64,000 nucleotides of DNA. Source: Monoplex corrugatus (lineage: Eukaryota; Mollusca; Gastropoda; Littorinimorpha; Ranellidae). The notes beneath the pieces were generated by a model. The model saw only the letters and a list, made by a program, of their open reading frames with translations. It was not told where the DNA came from and ran no database searches. The stretch is from positions 72,803,237 to 72,867,236 of the forward strand of contig CM060312.1 in assembly GCA_030674185.1 (NCBI GenBank), written 5' to 3'. Shown here piece after piece: positions 32,394 through 45,390 of the stretch. How positions within the stretch are numbered: position 1 is the first letter of the stretch; every line of letters begins with the position of its first letter. The position numbers and the translations under genes are program-made.

Positions 32394-32678
32394 CGTAACG
32401 AGCGTAAAGACTCGGGATGAACTCTATGGAGGTGGGGGTTCTGGGTCAGGCTCGACCCGCAGATCGTCCCAACAGTCCAACGGTTCTGGCTCCGGCTCCT
32501 CTGCAGAATCTCCACGCTCTACCTCCAAGCTAACATCTCAGCACAGTGTGGGCGGTGGGACATCGCGCCCGTGTCCAGGCAGCGGTCCTTCAAGAACGTC
32601 AGTGAGGATGTGATCAAGAGGTGTCGCGCCCAGCAGGCTACCAGCTACCAGCTGTCTCAGGACCTTCATGACAAACAG
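32394..32678 (+). CDS. IQSEC-type Arf-GEF, internal exon a (partial gene)
   Basis: IQSEC/BRAG proteins are guanine nucleotide exchange factors for Arf GTPases (mainly Arf6) that act in membrane traffic and at synapses or cell junctions. This exon ends with SEDVIKRCRAQQATSYQLSQ then DLHDKQ. The family has KRxKxLSDSYELSxDLQDKQ at this place, just before the IQ motif. The acceptor is CCACAG at 32393 and the donor CAG|GTCAGT at 32678/32679 (phase 0). The exon joins exon b to give [16 protein letters not shown], the conserved family sequence. The upstream part is Ser/Gly-rich (DELYGGGGSGSGSTRRSSQQ) but lies in frame 1, whereas the conserved part is in frame 0. The frames meet near 32569-32571. Either one base is missing in the assembly or there is an unseen splice. 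The upstream boundary is less certain than the donor. Confidence 0.8.
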
Positions 32679-32734
32679 GTCAGTCTGGAGTGCTGCCTCA
32701 CAAAGTCACTCTCCTGTTCTCTCGTTCTCTGCAC

Positions 32735-33060
32735 TAGCTGTTTGGTTCTTTAGACAGAGTGAGGACTCAAGATCGGACGCTTCGAGTTCACTCACTGCCT
32801 GTAACATAGAAACTGGCATGTTGGCTGCCAGTCTTAATGCTCTGATCATATTGGTGGGGTCAACTTAATATTAAACTTTATAGATTCTTTCAGCCTCCCT
32901 TCCCTTTAAAGACCTTGCAAGTGCATAGGGTTCTGCATAGATGGAAGGAGTCTTCCAGATAATTGCTGGCAGGTTTGAATGGTGTGCATATAGTTGAATG
33001 TGAGAGTGCCTTGAATCCCTCCTGATCAAACTTTCAAACTCTCCCTTGTCGTCTTGACTT
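32735..33060 (+). mobile_element. SINE family A copy in IQSEC intron
   Basis: Degraded head (GGACTCAAGATCGGACGCTT + CGAGTTCACTCA), then ACTGGCATGTTGGCTGCCAG, AGACCTTGCAAGTGCATAGG, GATAATTGCTGGCAGG and GAATCCCTCCTGATCAAAC. Confidence 0.72.
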
Positions 33061-33339
33061 GTGATATGTGCTGTTTTGCATACACCCTTAAATTCATATC
33101 CTCTTGCATCCCCTCGTCCTTCTTTGTGTTTCTGTTGAGCCAGCCTATAAAAGTATGTTCTTAATTTATCTCTGTTGTGTGCAAACTGAATGTGGAACTC
33201 GAAATAGTTGTTTTTAGTCTTGTATTAAGCTGTGTTAGTGTAAAGCGTGAAAAAGGTGGTGGCACTATAATTACATTTACCGCTGTTAAGTATGTCTTAC
33301 AGAAGAGAATTGGAATGCATACTATGTAGTGTAATGTGA

Positions 33340-33765
33340 TGGGGTGACAGACAGTTTGGCTAGGACATCATACTTCTAATTGGAAGTCCTGAGTAGTCTT
33401 GGTAGTTAAGTGTAGAGATTTTTCAGATATCCCAGGTCAACATATATACAGACTTTCAAGTGGCTGAATCTTTGTCATGTGTGTACACACACAGAACATC
33501 AAACATTACATGTTAAGGATGAAGCAAAGCATGTCGGTGTTTACTAGCCTAATGGAAACGGGAAAATACCTGACGTGAACACCTCGGAAAAAGAAGTGTG
33601 ACTGCCCACATGTCAGGGTAACTCGCCAAGGATGAAGTATGCAGACTGTGCAGTAACATAACACCTGCACAGTGCAGCCCTAAGAACCAGAACAGCATGC
33701 ATACGTGCATCAGCCAAACGTTGTTCAATAAAAAAAAAAAAAGAAGAAGAAGAAGAAAAAAGAGA
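33340..33765 (+). mobile_element. SINE with GTTAAGGATGAAGC core, copy 2
   Basis: Shares with 20480-20870 the order ACACACAGAACATCAAA, CATGTTAAGGATGAAGCAAA, GCATGTCGGTGTTTACTAG, AATGGAAACGGGAAAATACC, AAGTGTGACTGCCCACATG. Ends in an A run and (GAA)n at about 33730-33765. Confidence 0.68.
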
Positions 33766-33839
33766 AAGTAAAGTACCTCAGTAGTATGACAGGTATAAAG
33801 ACATGTGAATGATGTATTGTTTGACAGTTGTTATTTCGC

Positions 33840-34080
33840 TAATGTTTAAACTTCTATTCAGGTATGCTTTTTAAATCCTCTGTGTGATAAATTGGACGGA
33901 GTGGTCAATGCCATGGGCATCTCCTCAGATTATGTGCGCCAATGCATTGATATGTATACTTTATATATTTTCTTTCCCTTTTTTTCCATGTTGAAGTATT
34001 GTGCATGTTTTGAAACGATTATAGCCTTAATGTGACTCTATGCAGTCATTAACCTTTTAGATAATAAAAGAACTGCTTAA
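33840..34080 (+). mobile_element. Retroelement family E, 3' fragment
   Basis: TTCAGGTATGCTTTTTAAAT, CCTCTGTGTGATAAATTGGA, CGGAGTGGTCAATGCCATGG, GCCAATGCATTGATATG and GACTCTATGCAGTC match the 3' half of 60955-61500. It lies directly upstream of exon b. Confidence 0.75.
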
Positions 34081-34120
34081 AAAAAGAGTAATACAATGAC
34101 TACGTATTGCCTGCCAACAG

Positions 34121-35547
34121 GTGGAGATGCTGGAGAGGAAGTATGGGGGGTCACTGCGAGCGCGGAGAGCGGCGCGCACCATCCAGCGTGCCTACCGCCA
34201 TTACTGCATGACCAGAAACTTCCAGAAGCTCCGACACTCTGTTGGCGAACGCCGCCTTTCCAAGCGCCTGTCGGAACTGGGCCGCAGCAACACCATCTGG
34301 ACCGACCGCATCAATGTGGACGACAACGGAAACATCCACCCGCACGGCGCACATTCCCCTAAAGTGGGCACGGGACTGGCGCACCACGAGAGCTTCTCCA
34401 GAGACATTCGCAAGATGGTGGCGGACTTTGAGTCAGTTAACAACCGCTATGACCACCGGTTGTATCACCAGATGACTTTTGATCAGGGCATGAAAATGGA
34501 CCCTAGGTATACTCACATGGACTCGCCCACACGACGGCGCCTGGAGCGTTCGGCACATGTGGATGGGGGTGAGTGTGGTAAAGGTAAAGGTGTGATGTCT
34601 CCCTCGGAGACCAACAACAACAGGAACTCCTACCCAGAGCAGAACACAGATGGGGGAGGGCCTTCTCAGGCTGGGGGCTGGGAGGGCGGTGTTGACCCGC
34701 ACAGCGTAGACTTTGAGACGCTTTTGGAGAGCAAGGAGACCGACATTTTGACGGACAGTTTCCATAGCGACAGTGTGCAGAGCGAGGGCAGCAGTCAGGA
34801 CATCAGTGCCCTGCTGTCCAACAGACCCTCCTCCTCCTCCCTCGCCTCCTCCTCTACGGACTACTCCTTCCCCACCGCCGCTGGTACTTGCACACCCTCC
34901 TCCTCTCCCTATGACTCGTATCATCGGGGACCCCCAGTGGAAGGCTCTCACCCTGGTTTCTACCCTGGAGAAGGATCCCACTCTCATCCGGGTTTTCACC
35001 CGTCTTACAGTGAGCCTCAGATCCGGGTGGACCCGGCCTCTCCAAGGGACACTATGTTTGAGCCGCTGTCGCCTCTGCCTCAGGATCAGGTGGTGAAGTT
35101 CTACATGAACACTCAGGTGAAGCTACGGACACGCAAACCTGGAGAACCTTCCCCACCCCCTGAAGGCAGCACCGTCAAGCAGAAGCCTGTCCCTCCGACA
35201 CGAGCGCCGGAAACTTCTCCCATCTGGAAGAGGAAGGGTGGGGGTGGTGTGGGGGTGGGTGGCGCGGTGGTGAATGGTAGTGTGGCCACCATGAAGGCGG
35301 AGGTGAAGCGCATGAGCAACATATCGGAGACAAGCGAGCCAGACAGTTTTGACGGGCAGTGCTCCAGCTCGCCCAGCTCAGAGAACATCAGCACAGAGAA
35401 CATCAGTCTGGCCAGCGAGAACAGCATCAGCTACCAGCGCAAGCTGCGCATGAGCATCACGCCGGACCAGCAGGCCAATATGGTGCCTCGCCCCAGTGAC
35501 AAGCACAAGAAACGGCTGTATCGCATTGGCCTCAACCTGTTTAACAA
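34121..35547 (+). CDS. IQSEC-type Arf-GEF, exon b (IQ motif, linker)
   Basis: A 1427-bp exon of about 475 codons, clearly richer in G+C than its surroundings. The first codon is Val (GTG at 34121), spliced in phase 0 and not a start codon. Residues 1-10 read [10 protein letters not shown]. The IQ motif ([19 protein letters not shown], about residues 19-37) is the calmodulin-binding site of the family. A long low-complexity linker follows, with acidic ([20 protein letters not shown]), Ser-rich and Pro-rich ([20 protein letters not shown]) parts. The exon closes with [13 protein letters not shown] plus two bases, the conserved lead-in to Sec7. The donor is AA|GTGAGT at 35547/35548 (phase 2). 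The TGA at 35549-35551 lies in the intron. No frameshift seen inside. The orthologue is IQSEC1/2/3 or insect schizo-like; which paralogue cannot be told. Confidence 0.95.
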
Positions 35548-35849
35548 GTGAGTAGCAACTGTTTAGTCTGATCTAAACAGTACAACTGATCTACTACATG
35601 CATCTAGATGCATACTGTATGCAACTCACCACCCACAGGAAACCATGAACTGTTTAAAATATAGATAATTTCCTCACTTTTTTGTACAGTGTGTGCTTGA
35701 TACTTCTTTTTGTTTGTACTGTCTTTGTGGGTTTTTTTATCCTTTTTTTTAATCTTTTTTCTTTTATTTCTTTTTTTTTATATTGTGACACTGTTTTATT
35801 TCAACCAGAGAGGGGGGGGGGGGGGGTTGTGATCAAAACATATTAGCAG

Positions 35850-36210
35850 TATTTTCTCGGCTGTTTCTGAATGGATTTTCGCCAAATTTGGGTCAAAAGT
35901 GTAGACTTAGAGGAGTCATGATCACAAAAAGTTGGAGGTCAAGGTCATATAAACTAAGCAAACGCCTTCAATCAGCACGTTTTAAAGGAAAGTGCATGGA
36001 CAGCATTTTCTTAGGAATGTTTTATATGTACATTCTTTTTTCACTTTTGTGACAGTCTATTGTGCATTGTCCTGCTTCATGTCGCCATATCGTCATTGAA
36101 GCTTCCTGAATGTCACAGTGACCTTGAGAAGTACAAAATCTGGATTTTCTGTGAAAGAAAAATTTACAAAGAGGGAGATTTTTAGAAAGTCTTGACCAGT
36201 TTGTTTTTGT
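35850..36210 (+). repeat. Interspersed repeat family G, copy 3 (longer, diverged)
   Basis: GAAGCTTCCTGAATGTCACA, GTGACCTTGAGAAGTACAAA, ATCTGGATTTTCTGTG and AAAGAGGGAGATTTTTAG follow the family G order. The upstream part (GATTTTCGCCAAATTTGGGT, GGAGGTCAAGGTCATA) may be the longer body of the element. Confidence 0.6.
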
Positions 36211-36954
36211 CTTTCTTTCTGTCTCAGTTTTATGTTTTGTTCATTATTTCTGTCAGTGTCATGACACATAAGTGCTTTTAGACATTTGAAGTATTCTGAC
36301 TTGTGTGATTGCTATTACCTGCCCATCTTCAGATCTCTAGGGAGAAGGGGGTCAACGGCAATGGGTCGTGCTACAGAAAATTGTAGTTGTTTTTTTGCTG
36401 TTTTTTTTGTTTTTCAAATGTTTGTCCAGTTAGGCTGAAATCTGTGAAAGAGGTGACAAAGAAAATCATAGCTGGTAGATTTGGACTATGTGCGTTAACT
36501 TTAAGTGGAGCCATGCCTTTTGTTGTAATGTTTATGTTACGCTGTCAGGCCATAATTTGGAATTAATTTGTCATGTTTTTTTTTTAATGATTGCAGTATT
36601 TCTGGTGCAATGCAGTATTTTAACAGACAGACCATGTGAAGAATACAATAGCTGTAATCCGTATTTGTTAGCAGCTCCTCATGAACGTGGAACAGAGCTC
36701 AAAGAGTGAAATAGTGAAAGACTGATACATGCACCATCCTTGTCCATCCAATAAGAACGTCATAAAAAAAAAACAGCAAGGAACATACTTCAAAAATAAA
36801 AGTGATCTTAAAAAAAAAGAAAATAAAAGAAGAAAAAAGAAAGAAAGCAAAAAGAAAAAAAATCTGCTGTGTTGAGAAATCATGTGCTCACACATGCACA
36901 AGTTTATACATGCACATGCTCACACAGCCCCACGTTTACTCGCGCATGCACGGA

Positions 36955-36990
36955 CACACACACGCACTCACACACACACACACACACACA

Positions 36991-37070
<80 letters not shown>
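36955..37070 (+). repeat. (AC)n joined to (TC)n
   Basis: AC tract at 36956-36991 directly followed by about 74 bp of TC. Confidence 0.95.
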
Positions 37071-37379
37071 TAATCAACAGAGAGACAGGGAGAGAGAAAA
37101 TCAAACTGCATGATCCTTTTTAAGGGACATTCAATCATCTCATAGATACATTGATTAGTTAAACTTTGAACTCGAACAAGTTGAAGATGAACACAAAAAA
37201 GAACATGAGTTCTCCCTCTCACTGCACTGACCGTAGCTCACTTTGATCTTCGTGTCATAGGCCACACAGAGAACAAGCAGACGACCATGGCCCAGTAGGC
37301 AAACAGTTAACCGAGCAAGACATGTCACCTTCAGTCCCGAAGAATTGGTTACATGGATGCCATCTAGGCACCAGAGTGG

Positions 37380-37895
37380 AAGAAGTACAAAAGAAGCCCT
37401 AGTGTACCCAGAAAGTCATTGTGTACAATAATAAAAAAATAAAAAAAATAAAAAAAAGGTAATATAAAAAACAAGAGGTCTGGTTTTACCTAGAAATCCG
37501 AAGCAGATACCTGGAATACCAAAATACAAGAGAGAGAAAGAAAGAGAGAGGGAAAGGAAAGCTGAGTGTACCCAGAAGGTATATTTGTTCAGTACTATCA
37601 AAAAAGCTCAGGTGTACTCTAAAAGTCATTCTGTACCAGAATAGCCTTGAGGGTACGCACAAAATTATAGCACCAAAAAAATCTGAATGTATCCAGAGAG
37701 TCAGCTTGCCAAAGAGTCTGAATGCATCCTAAAATTCCCACTGCACCAAAAAAAGAAAAAAAAATCAACAACACACAATTGCACCCAAAAAGTAAAAGTC
37801 ACTCTTTTCTGAAAATAGTCTGAGTGTACTCAGCAAGTCATCCTTTACCCCCAAAAAACCCGAAGTCTTAATGTACCCAGAAAGTCTCTCTAATG
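37380..37895. repeat. Decayed minisatellite (GTACCCAGAAAGTC)
   Basis: Irregular units of CTGAGTGTACCCAGAAAGTC + ATTCTGTACCA, with A runs, at 37400, 37565, 37610, 37690, 37720, 37820 and 37870. Confidence 0.6.
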
Positions 37896-38084
37896 CCAGT
37901 TTGTTCTCAGTGGCAACATGCAGAGAAGGGATGCAGATGTCCAAATCAGTTCAGTTCAACAACCATTTCATGTCAGCCTGAACTAAAATTGACTGCCAGC
38001 GCTCAAGCCAGTAAAAACTAAAAAGCACAGGAAAACAGAATGTGAATGCCTCTTTAATTCATGAAACAAAGACAGACACACACA

Positions 38085-38130
38085 CAAAAATATTTCGGCC
38101 AACTGGCCTTTGTCAAGACAAAAATAACTT
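38085..38130. repeat. Fragment with TTTCGGCCAACTGGCCTTTG
   Basis: Shares the motif with 9105-9140 and is a short piece of a dispersed repeat. Confidence 0.45.
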
Positions 38131-38469
38131 TTCCTGACAGGCGGATTCTGTTCATTCATTCTATGTGACGATTGTACAGCCATAGGTAGTCTGTGGCTGG
38201 GACTTTCAAGAAATCGTTGAGTAAATGAATGAAATTTCCAACAATTCCAGTCAAATCAGTGTATTGATTAATGCTCCATTTTGCATTGGGCTTTTTCTTC
38301 TCTGTAAGCTAGCTGAAGAAAGCGTTGGATGTTTTGCTGAATCAAGAATATGAGTGACAGAGAGTAATTGAGAGCTGTGAATGTCGTCAGAATTTTCTAT
38401 ATTTCAATGTTGACACGAGGGTCAAATGTCAGAATGGTGTTGCTGCTTTCTTTATTCTTTTGCGACACT

Positions 38470-39300
38470 CTAGTTGTGTCCTTGAAAGTGCCATGGACTC
38501 AAGGTCTGATATCTCCAGTTCGATTTTGGCCAGCAACCTTAACCCTTAGACTCCCTCACCCTAGGGATCCACTAACTGCAAAACCTTAACCCTTTGACTC
38601 TCTAACTCTATCCACTAACTGCAAAACCTTAACCCTTTGACTCCCTCACCCTATCCACTAACTGCAAAACCTTAACCCTTTGACTCCCTCACCCTATCCA
38701 CTAACTGCAAAACCTTAACCCTTTGACTCCCTCACCCTATCCACTAACTGCAAAACCTTAACCCTTTGACTCCCTCACCCTATCCACTAACTGCAAAACC
38801 TTAACCCTTTGACTCCCTCACTCTATCCACTAACTGCAAAACATTAACCCTTGGACTCCTCCCCTATCCACTAACTGCAAAACCTTAACCCTTTGACTCT
38901 GGCACACTATCCACTAACTGCAAAAACTTAACCCTTTTGACTCCCTCACCCTATCCGCCTGCTTTCTGCAGGAAGCTGCCGGATAGAGTGAGGGAATCAA
39001 AAGGTGAAGTTTTGGACTTTGCTGGCTTGGTTGACAATGCAGGATGCTGGTGGACAGGGTGCGGGAGTCAAAGGGTTAAAAATCTGTCCTGTGCGCTGCC
39101 TATCTGATTAATGTTTCCGTCGTTCTGATGGTGTCAGCATAGCGTTTTCATAGGTCCGTTCTCCTCCCTCCCCCTCCCATTTCAAGACCTTTCCAGTGCA
39201 TTGGGTTTTCTGCTGGCCCAGGAAGTCTGCCAGATAACTGCTGGCAGTTTTGGATGGAGCACATATGGAATTGTCTGAGTGTGATGAAACCCCCCCTTGA
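38470..39300 (+). mobile_element. SINE family A split by a TTAA-MITE
   Basis: The SINE head (CATGGACTCAAGGTCTGATA + TCTCCAGTTCGATTTTGGCC) is at 38492-38531 and its body (AAATCTGTCCTGTGCGCTGC, GTTCTGATGGTGTCAGC, CATTTCAAGACC, GGTTTTCTGCTGGCCCAGGA) at 39079-39300. Intact copies read AACATTAAAAACTG..CCTG at the join, so the pre-insertion site contained TTAA, now duplicated at 38539-38542 and 39076-39079. Confidence 0.87.
38539..39079 (+). mobile_element. TTAA-MITE copy 6, expanded to a 43-bp array
   Basis: Begins and ends with TTAA inside a SINE. The left arm has expanded into about nine tandem 43-bp units (TTAACCCTTTGACTCCCTCA + CCCTATCCACTAACTGCAAA + ACC). The standard right side follows at 38928-39079: palindrome around CTTTCTGCAGGAAGC, TTGACAATGCAGGATGCTGG, TGCGGGAGTCAAAGGGTTAA. 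The most direct example here of a MITE turning into a tandem array. Confidence 0.9.
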
Positions 39301-39307
39301 ACATACT

Positions 39308-40100
<793 letters not shown>

Positions 40101-40329
40101 AATACTGCAAATTCTAAATGCCAATCTGGTAGATAATTCTTGAAATATGTTATTGATTGGTCCTTTTCTTTTATTGTTGTTGTTTTTTGTTTCTCGTTAC
40201 TTGTTTCTTTCCGTTTTTTAGATAGTTTGAGAATACATTTATCTTTTCACTTTATGGAACAAAATGATGAAAGATAGGCATAGCGTCCTAAATGTATCCT
40301 TCATTTTTGTGGTTGGTTCATTCTTGCAG

Positions 40330-40491
40330 GAAGCCAGAGAAAGGGCTGGACTTTCTGTTGGAGCAGGCGTTTGTGGAGGGAGCGCCCAGGAGTGTGGCTC
40401 ACTTCCTCATTACCAGGAAAGGCCTCAGCAAGCAGATGATTGGCGAGTTCCTGGGCAACCTGCAGAGTCCTTACAACATGGAAGTCTTACA
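40330..40491 (+). CDS. IQSEC-type Arf-GEF, exon c (start of Sec7 domain)
   Basis: A 162-bp exon that completes the split Lys codon (AA|G) and reads KPEKGLDFLLEQAFVEGAPR, SVAHFLITRKGLSKQMIGEF, LGNLQSPYNMEVL. With exon b the join is [15 protein letters not shown], the diagnostic IQSEC sequence at the Sec7 start. Sec7 catalyses GDP/GTP exchange on Arf. This exon covers only the first helices. The catalytic Glu finger, the rest of Sec7 and the PH domain must lie in later exons not found in the remaining 23.5 kb. The acceptor is TTCTTGCAG|G and the donor CA|GTCAGT at 40491/40492 (phase 2). A 150-bp (TG)n tract starts about 20 bp past the donor. Confidence 0.95.
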
Positions 40492-40509
40492 GTCAGTATT
40501 GTCGTGTAC

Positions 40510-40670
<161 letters not shown>

Positions 40671-40679
40671 GCCAACCCC

Positions 40680-40752
40680 AGCACGCAGCTAATTAAAGAC
40701 TTTTGGGGCAGCTTGCAGAGTCTTTGCAACAGAAAGTCTCATTGTCGGTGAT
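40680..40752 (+). pseudogene. Decayed copy of the 3' part of Sec7 exon c
   Basis: Aligns with 40427-40493 at about 70% identity by eye with one 1-bp gap. Shared stretches include TTGCAGAGT/CTGCAGAGT and the donor region GTCGGTG versus GTCAGTA. It translates to QLIKDFWGSLQSLCN against QMIGEFLGNLQSPYN in the exon. The 5' part of the exon is missing and replaced by (TG)n. The 1-bp gap puts the donor out of frame. Most likely a partial tandem duplication in decay. Use as an alternative exon is unlikely. Confidence 0.7.
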
Positions 40753-40764
40753 TTCATGTTTGTC

Positions 40765-40905
40765 GTTCTCTCTCTCTCCCTCTCTCCCTCTCTCTCTCTG
40801 TCTCTCTCTCCCTTCCTCCCTCCCTCCCTCCGTCCCCTCCCTCTCTATCTATCCCTCGATCTCTGTCTCTCTGTCTCTGCCCTACCCTTCCTCTGTCTCC
40901 CTTAC
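40765..40905 (+). repeat. CT-rich tract
   Basis: Imperfect (TC)n/(CCCT)n sequence. Confidence 0.9.
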
Positions 40906-40999
40906 ATGTGTCTGTCTCATGTTTTTGTAAAGCGGTTGACCAATTGACATGTGATATGGATGTCGGTATTCTAGTACAGTTCATTTTGATAAAACACGG

Positions 41000-42165
<1,166 letters not shown>

Positions 42166-42589
42166 CGATGATTTGTCGCCCACAGCGGAGGCAGTAAATC
42201 CATGAGGAATCTATCAACACAACACAAGAAAGCCTGTGGAAAGGCTGGCAGCGTCTTTAGCGATTAGCTGAGTGAGTGAGTGACCATATCGGCCAGTTCA
42301 TACAGAAACAGGCGACAGGCGCGGTAAGGTAGCAGACGACAATTGCCGCCATCACCAGGCGATTTTATCAGCAGCTGTTGTGTTTTCACAAGGACCTGGG
42401 AAACCCAGCAACTGCTAGTCATCAGGCCATAAAGTGTGTTTATAGCTCTTGTGTATTGAATTAGTGGGAGGGGAGGAAAGAGAGAGAAGGGGGGAGAGTG
42501 TGTGTATCTATATGTGTGTGAGTGTGTTGTGTGCATGTTAGTGTGTGTGTGTGTGTGTTAGTTTGTGTGTGTGCGTGTGTATGTGTGTG

Positions 42590-42829
42590 TGTGAGGTCAG
42601 AACTCTGGAACTCGCAAATCAGAACATTTCTGTTTGCGTTAAAACCCAAAATAGGGCTATAATGTGTCTCTTATGGCCTTTGTGTGTGTGTGTGTGTGTG
42701 TGAATGTGTGTGTGTGCGCGCCTTGTGTGTGTGTGTGAACTGAGAACTCGTTAAACAGAACACATAAATACGCTATATAAATCCAAAACAGGGCTATAGT
42801 ATTGAGCGGGGGTGTGTGTGTGTGTGTGT

Positions 42830-42870
<41 letters not shown>

Positions 42871-43080
42871 TTGTGTGTGTGTGTGTGTGTGAACTGAGAA
42901 CTCGTTAAACAGAACACATAAATACGCTATATAAATCCAAAACAGGGCTATAGTATTGAGCGGGTGTGTGTGGGTGTGTGTGTGTGTGTGTGTGTGTGTG
43001 GTGGTGTGTGAACTGAGAACTCGTTAAACAGAACACATAAATACGCTATATAAATCCAAAACAGGGCTATAGTGTTGAGC

Positions 43081-43121
<41 letters not shown>

Positions 43122-43195
43122 CGGAGAACTCGTTAAACAGAATAATAAATACGCTATATAAATCCAAAACAGGGCTATAGTGTTGAGCGGGTATG
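42590..43195. repeat. Tandem repeat, 75-bp unit plus variable (TG)n
   Basis: Four close copies of GAACTGAGAACTCGTTAAAC, AGAACACATAAATACGCTAT, ATAAATCCAAAACAGGGCTA, TAGTATTGAGCGGG at about 42738, 42891, 43010 and 43120, plus a diverged one at 42595. TG tracts of different length separate them. A G run follows at 43206-43221. Confidence 0.92.
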
Positions 43196-43639
43196 TGTGT
43201 GTGTTTGGGGGGGGGGGGGGGGTACTGGTAGCAATAGACCTGATGTGTTAGGAGGAGAGAAAGAACCAGGTGTTGTGGTCGCCTTTGTTCACGACAATGT
43301 CCACACTTGTGGTTATTTTAGTGCTGCTTTGTGGACATTCCCAGTCTGTCTTTGTGCTTGTAGCGATGTGTTGTGTGTGTGTGTGTATATGTGTGTATGC
43401 GTGCGCGCGCGTGGAATTGAGTGACTGAGTATCCATGCATATGTACGTGTATGCGTTTCTTTGATGTATGTGTGTGTGAACGTGTGTATGTCTGTCAGCA
43501 TGTGAGAGAGATGTAGTTTAGTCATTGCTTCGCACTTTTTGAAGCACATGATTTTTGTGTACTTTGTTTCAGTCATTACCATTGTAATTGTATGAACACC
43601 TGAAAATGTTGTATCATTGTATTTTCAGTTTTATTGCGT

Positions 43640-43760
43640 ACGCGCACTCTCTCATTCTCTCTCTCTCTCTCCCCTCTCCTCCTCTCCTCCCTCCCTCCCT
43701 CTCTATCGCTCTCTCTCCCTGCCTCCCTCCCTCCTTTGCGCTTTCTCTCTCTGTCTCAGT
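43640..43760 (+). repeat. CT-rich tract
   Basis: Imperfect CT/CCTC sequence. Confidence 0.85.
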
Positions 43761-43869
43761 CGAGAGGGCAAATGGGTAAAAGAGAGACTGTTCTGATAAT
43801 GCATATTCTCTGAATGCATATTTTCATGTATCTGTCTCATGTATCAAATGCAGATATAATGTGTCAACT

Positions 43870-45390
43870 CATTGCTGTGGGAAAAAGGAGTGTGTAGAAT
43901 TAGTGGAAGTAATGGCTGAAGAAATCAGGAGTGTGTAGAATTAGTGGAAACAATAGCTAAAGAAATCAGGAGTGTGTATGGTACTGGAAATGATGGCGAT
44001 GAGAAATGAGGTGTGCGTAAAATCAATGGTAATAATGGCAATGAGAAATCAGGTATGTGTAAAATAGTGAAAGTAATGGCAATGAGAGATCAGGAGTGTG
44101 TAAAATCAGTCGAAATAATGGCAATGAGAAATAAGGTGCGTGTAAAATCAGTGGAAATAATGGCTTGAGAAATCAGGAGTGTGAACAAGCAGTGGGCATA
44201 TGGCTGTGAGAAATCAGGGGTGTGAACAAGCAGTGGGCATATGGCTGTGAGAAATCAGGGGTGTGAACAAGCAGTGGGCATATGGCTGTGAGAAATCAGG
44301 GGTGTGAACAAGCAGTGGGCATATGGCTGTGAGAAATCAGGGGTGTGAACAAGCAGTGGGCATATGGCTGTGAGAAATCAGGGGTGTGAATAAGCAGTGG
44401 GCATATGGCTGTGAGAAATCAGGGTGTGAACAAGCAGTGGGCATATGGCTGTGAGAAATCAGGGGTGTGAACAAGCAGTGGGCATATGGCTGTGAGAAAT
44501 CAGGGTGTGAACAAGCAGTGGGCATATGGCTGTGAGAAATCAGGGGTGTGAACAAGCAGTGGGCATATGGCTGTGAGAAATCAGGGGTGTGAACAAGCAG
44601 TGGGCATATGGCTGTGAGAAATCAGGGGTGTGAACAAGCAGTGGGCATATGGCTGTGAGAAATCAGGGTTGTAACAAGCAGTGGGCATATGGCTGTGAGA
44701 AATCAGGGTGTGAACAACAGTGGCATATGGCTTGAGAAATCAGGGTGTGAACAAGCAGTGGGCATATGGCTGTGAGAAATCAGGTGTGAACAAGCAGTGG
44801 GCATATGCTGTGAGAAATCAGGTGTGAACAAGCAGTGGGCAATGCTGTGAAAATCAGGTGTGAACAAGCAGTGGGATATGGCTGTGAAAATCAGGATGTG
44901 AACAAGTCAGTGGCATATGGCTGTGAGAATCAGGAGTGTGAAAAGTCAGTGGAATAATGGCAATGTGAAAATCAGGTGTGGAACAACAGTGGGATATAGG
45001 CTGTGAGAAATCAGGATGTGAACAAGCAGTGGGCAATATGCTGTGAAATCAGGTGTGAACAAGCAGTGGATATGGCTGTAGAAATAGTGATACAAAGTGC
45101 GGTATGGAACAATCAGTGGTTAAAGGTGCATTGGTGTGAGAAATCAGGAGTGTAAAAGTCATGCGTATGCTGTGAGCAAATCAGTGTAAAAGAGTGGCAT
45201 ATGGCTGTGAGAAATCAGGTGTGAACAAGACATGGGTCATATGGCTGTGAGAAACAGTTGAAAAAGTGTCATATGTGTAGTAAAAGGGAACAAGCAAGTG
45301 GCATAGGTGTGAGAATCAGTGTGAAAACAGGGATATGCTGAAAATCCAGTGGTGACAGAGTGTCATATGGTGTGAAAGAAAACAGGTGTG
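43870..45390. repeat. 41-bp satellite, with older and noisy flanks
   Basis: Unit TGTGAACAAGCAGTGGGCAT + ATGGCTGTGAGAAATCAGGG + G. From 44190 to 44690 the copies are almost identical. 43880-44180 holds older diverged units (GGAGTGTGTAGAATTAGTGG + AAGTAATGGCTGAAGAAATC). From 44700 onward single-base losses increase sharply until the unit merges with the next satellite at about 45390. Confidence 0.93.

Larger units (their letters stand above)
32679..34120 (+). other. IQSEC intron between exons a and b
   Basis: Donor GTCAGT at 32679, acceptor TTGCCTGCCAACAG ending at 34120, phase 0. The interior is largely three retroelement fragments (32735-33060, 33340-33765, 33840-34080), the last ending only about 40 bp before the acceptor. 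Confidence 0.82.
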
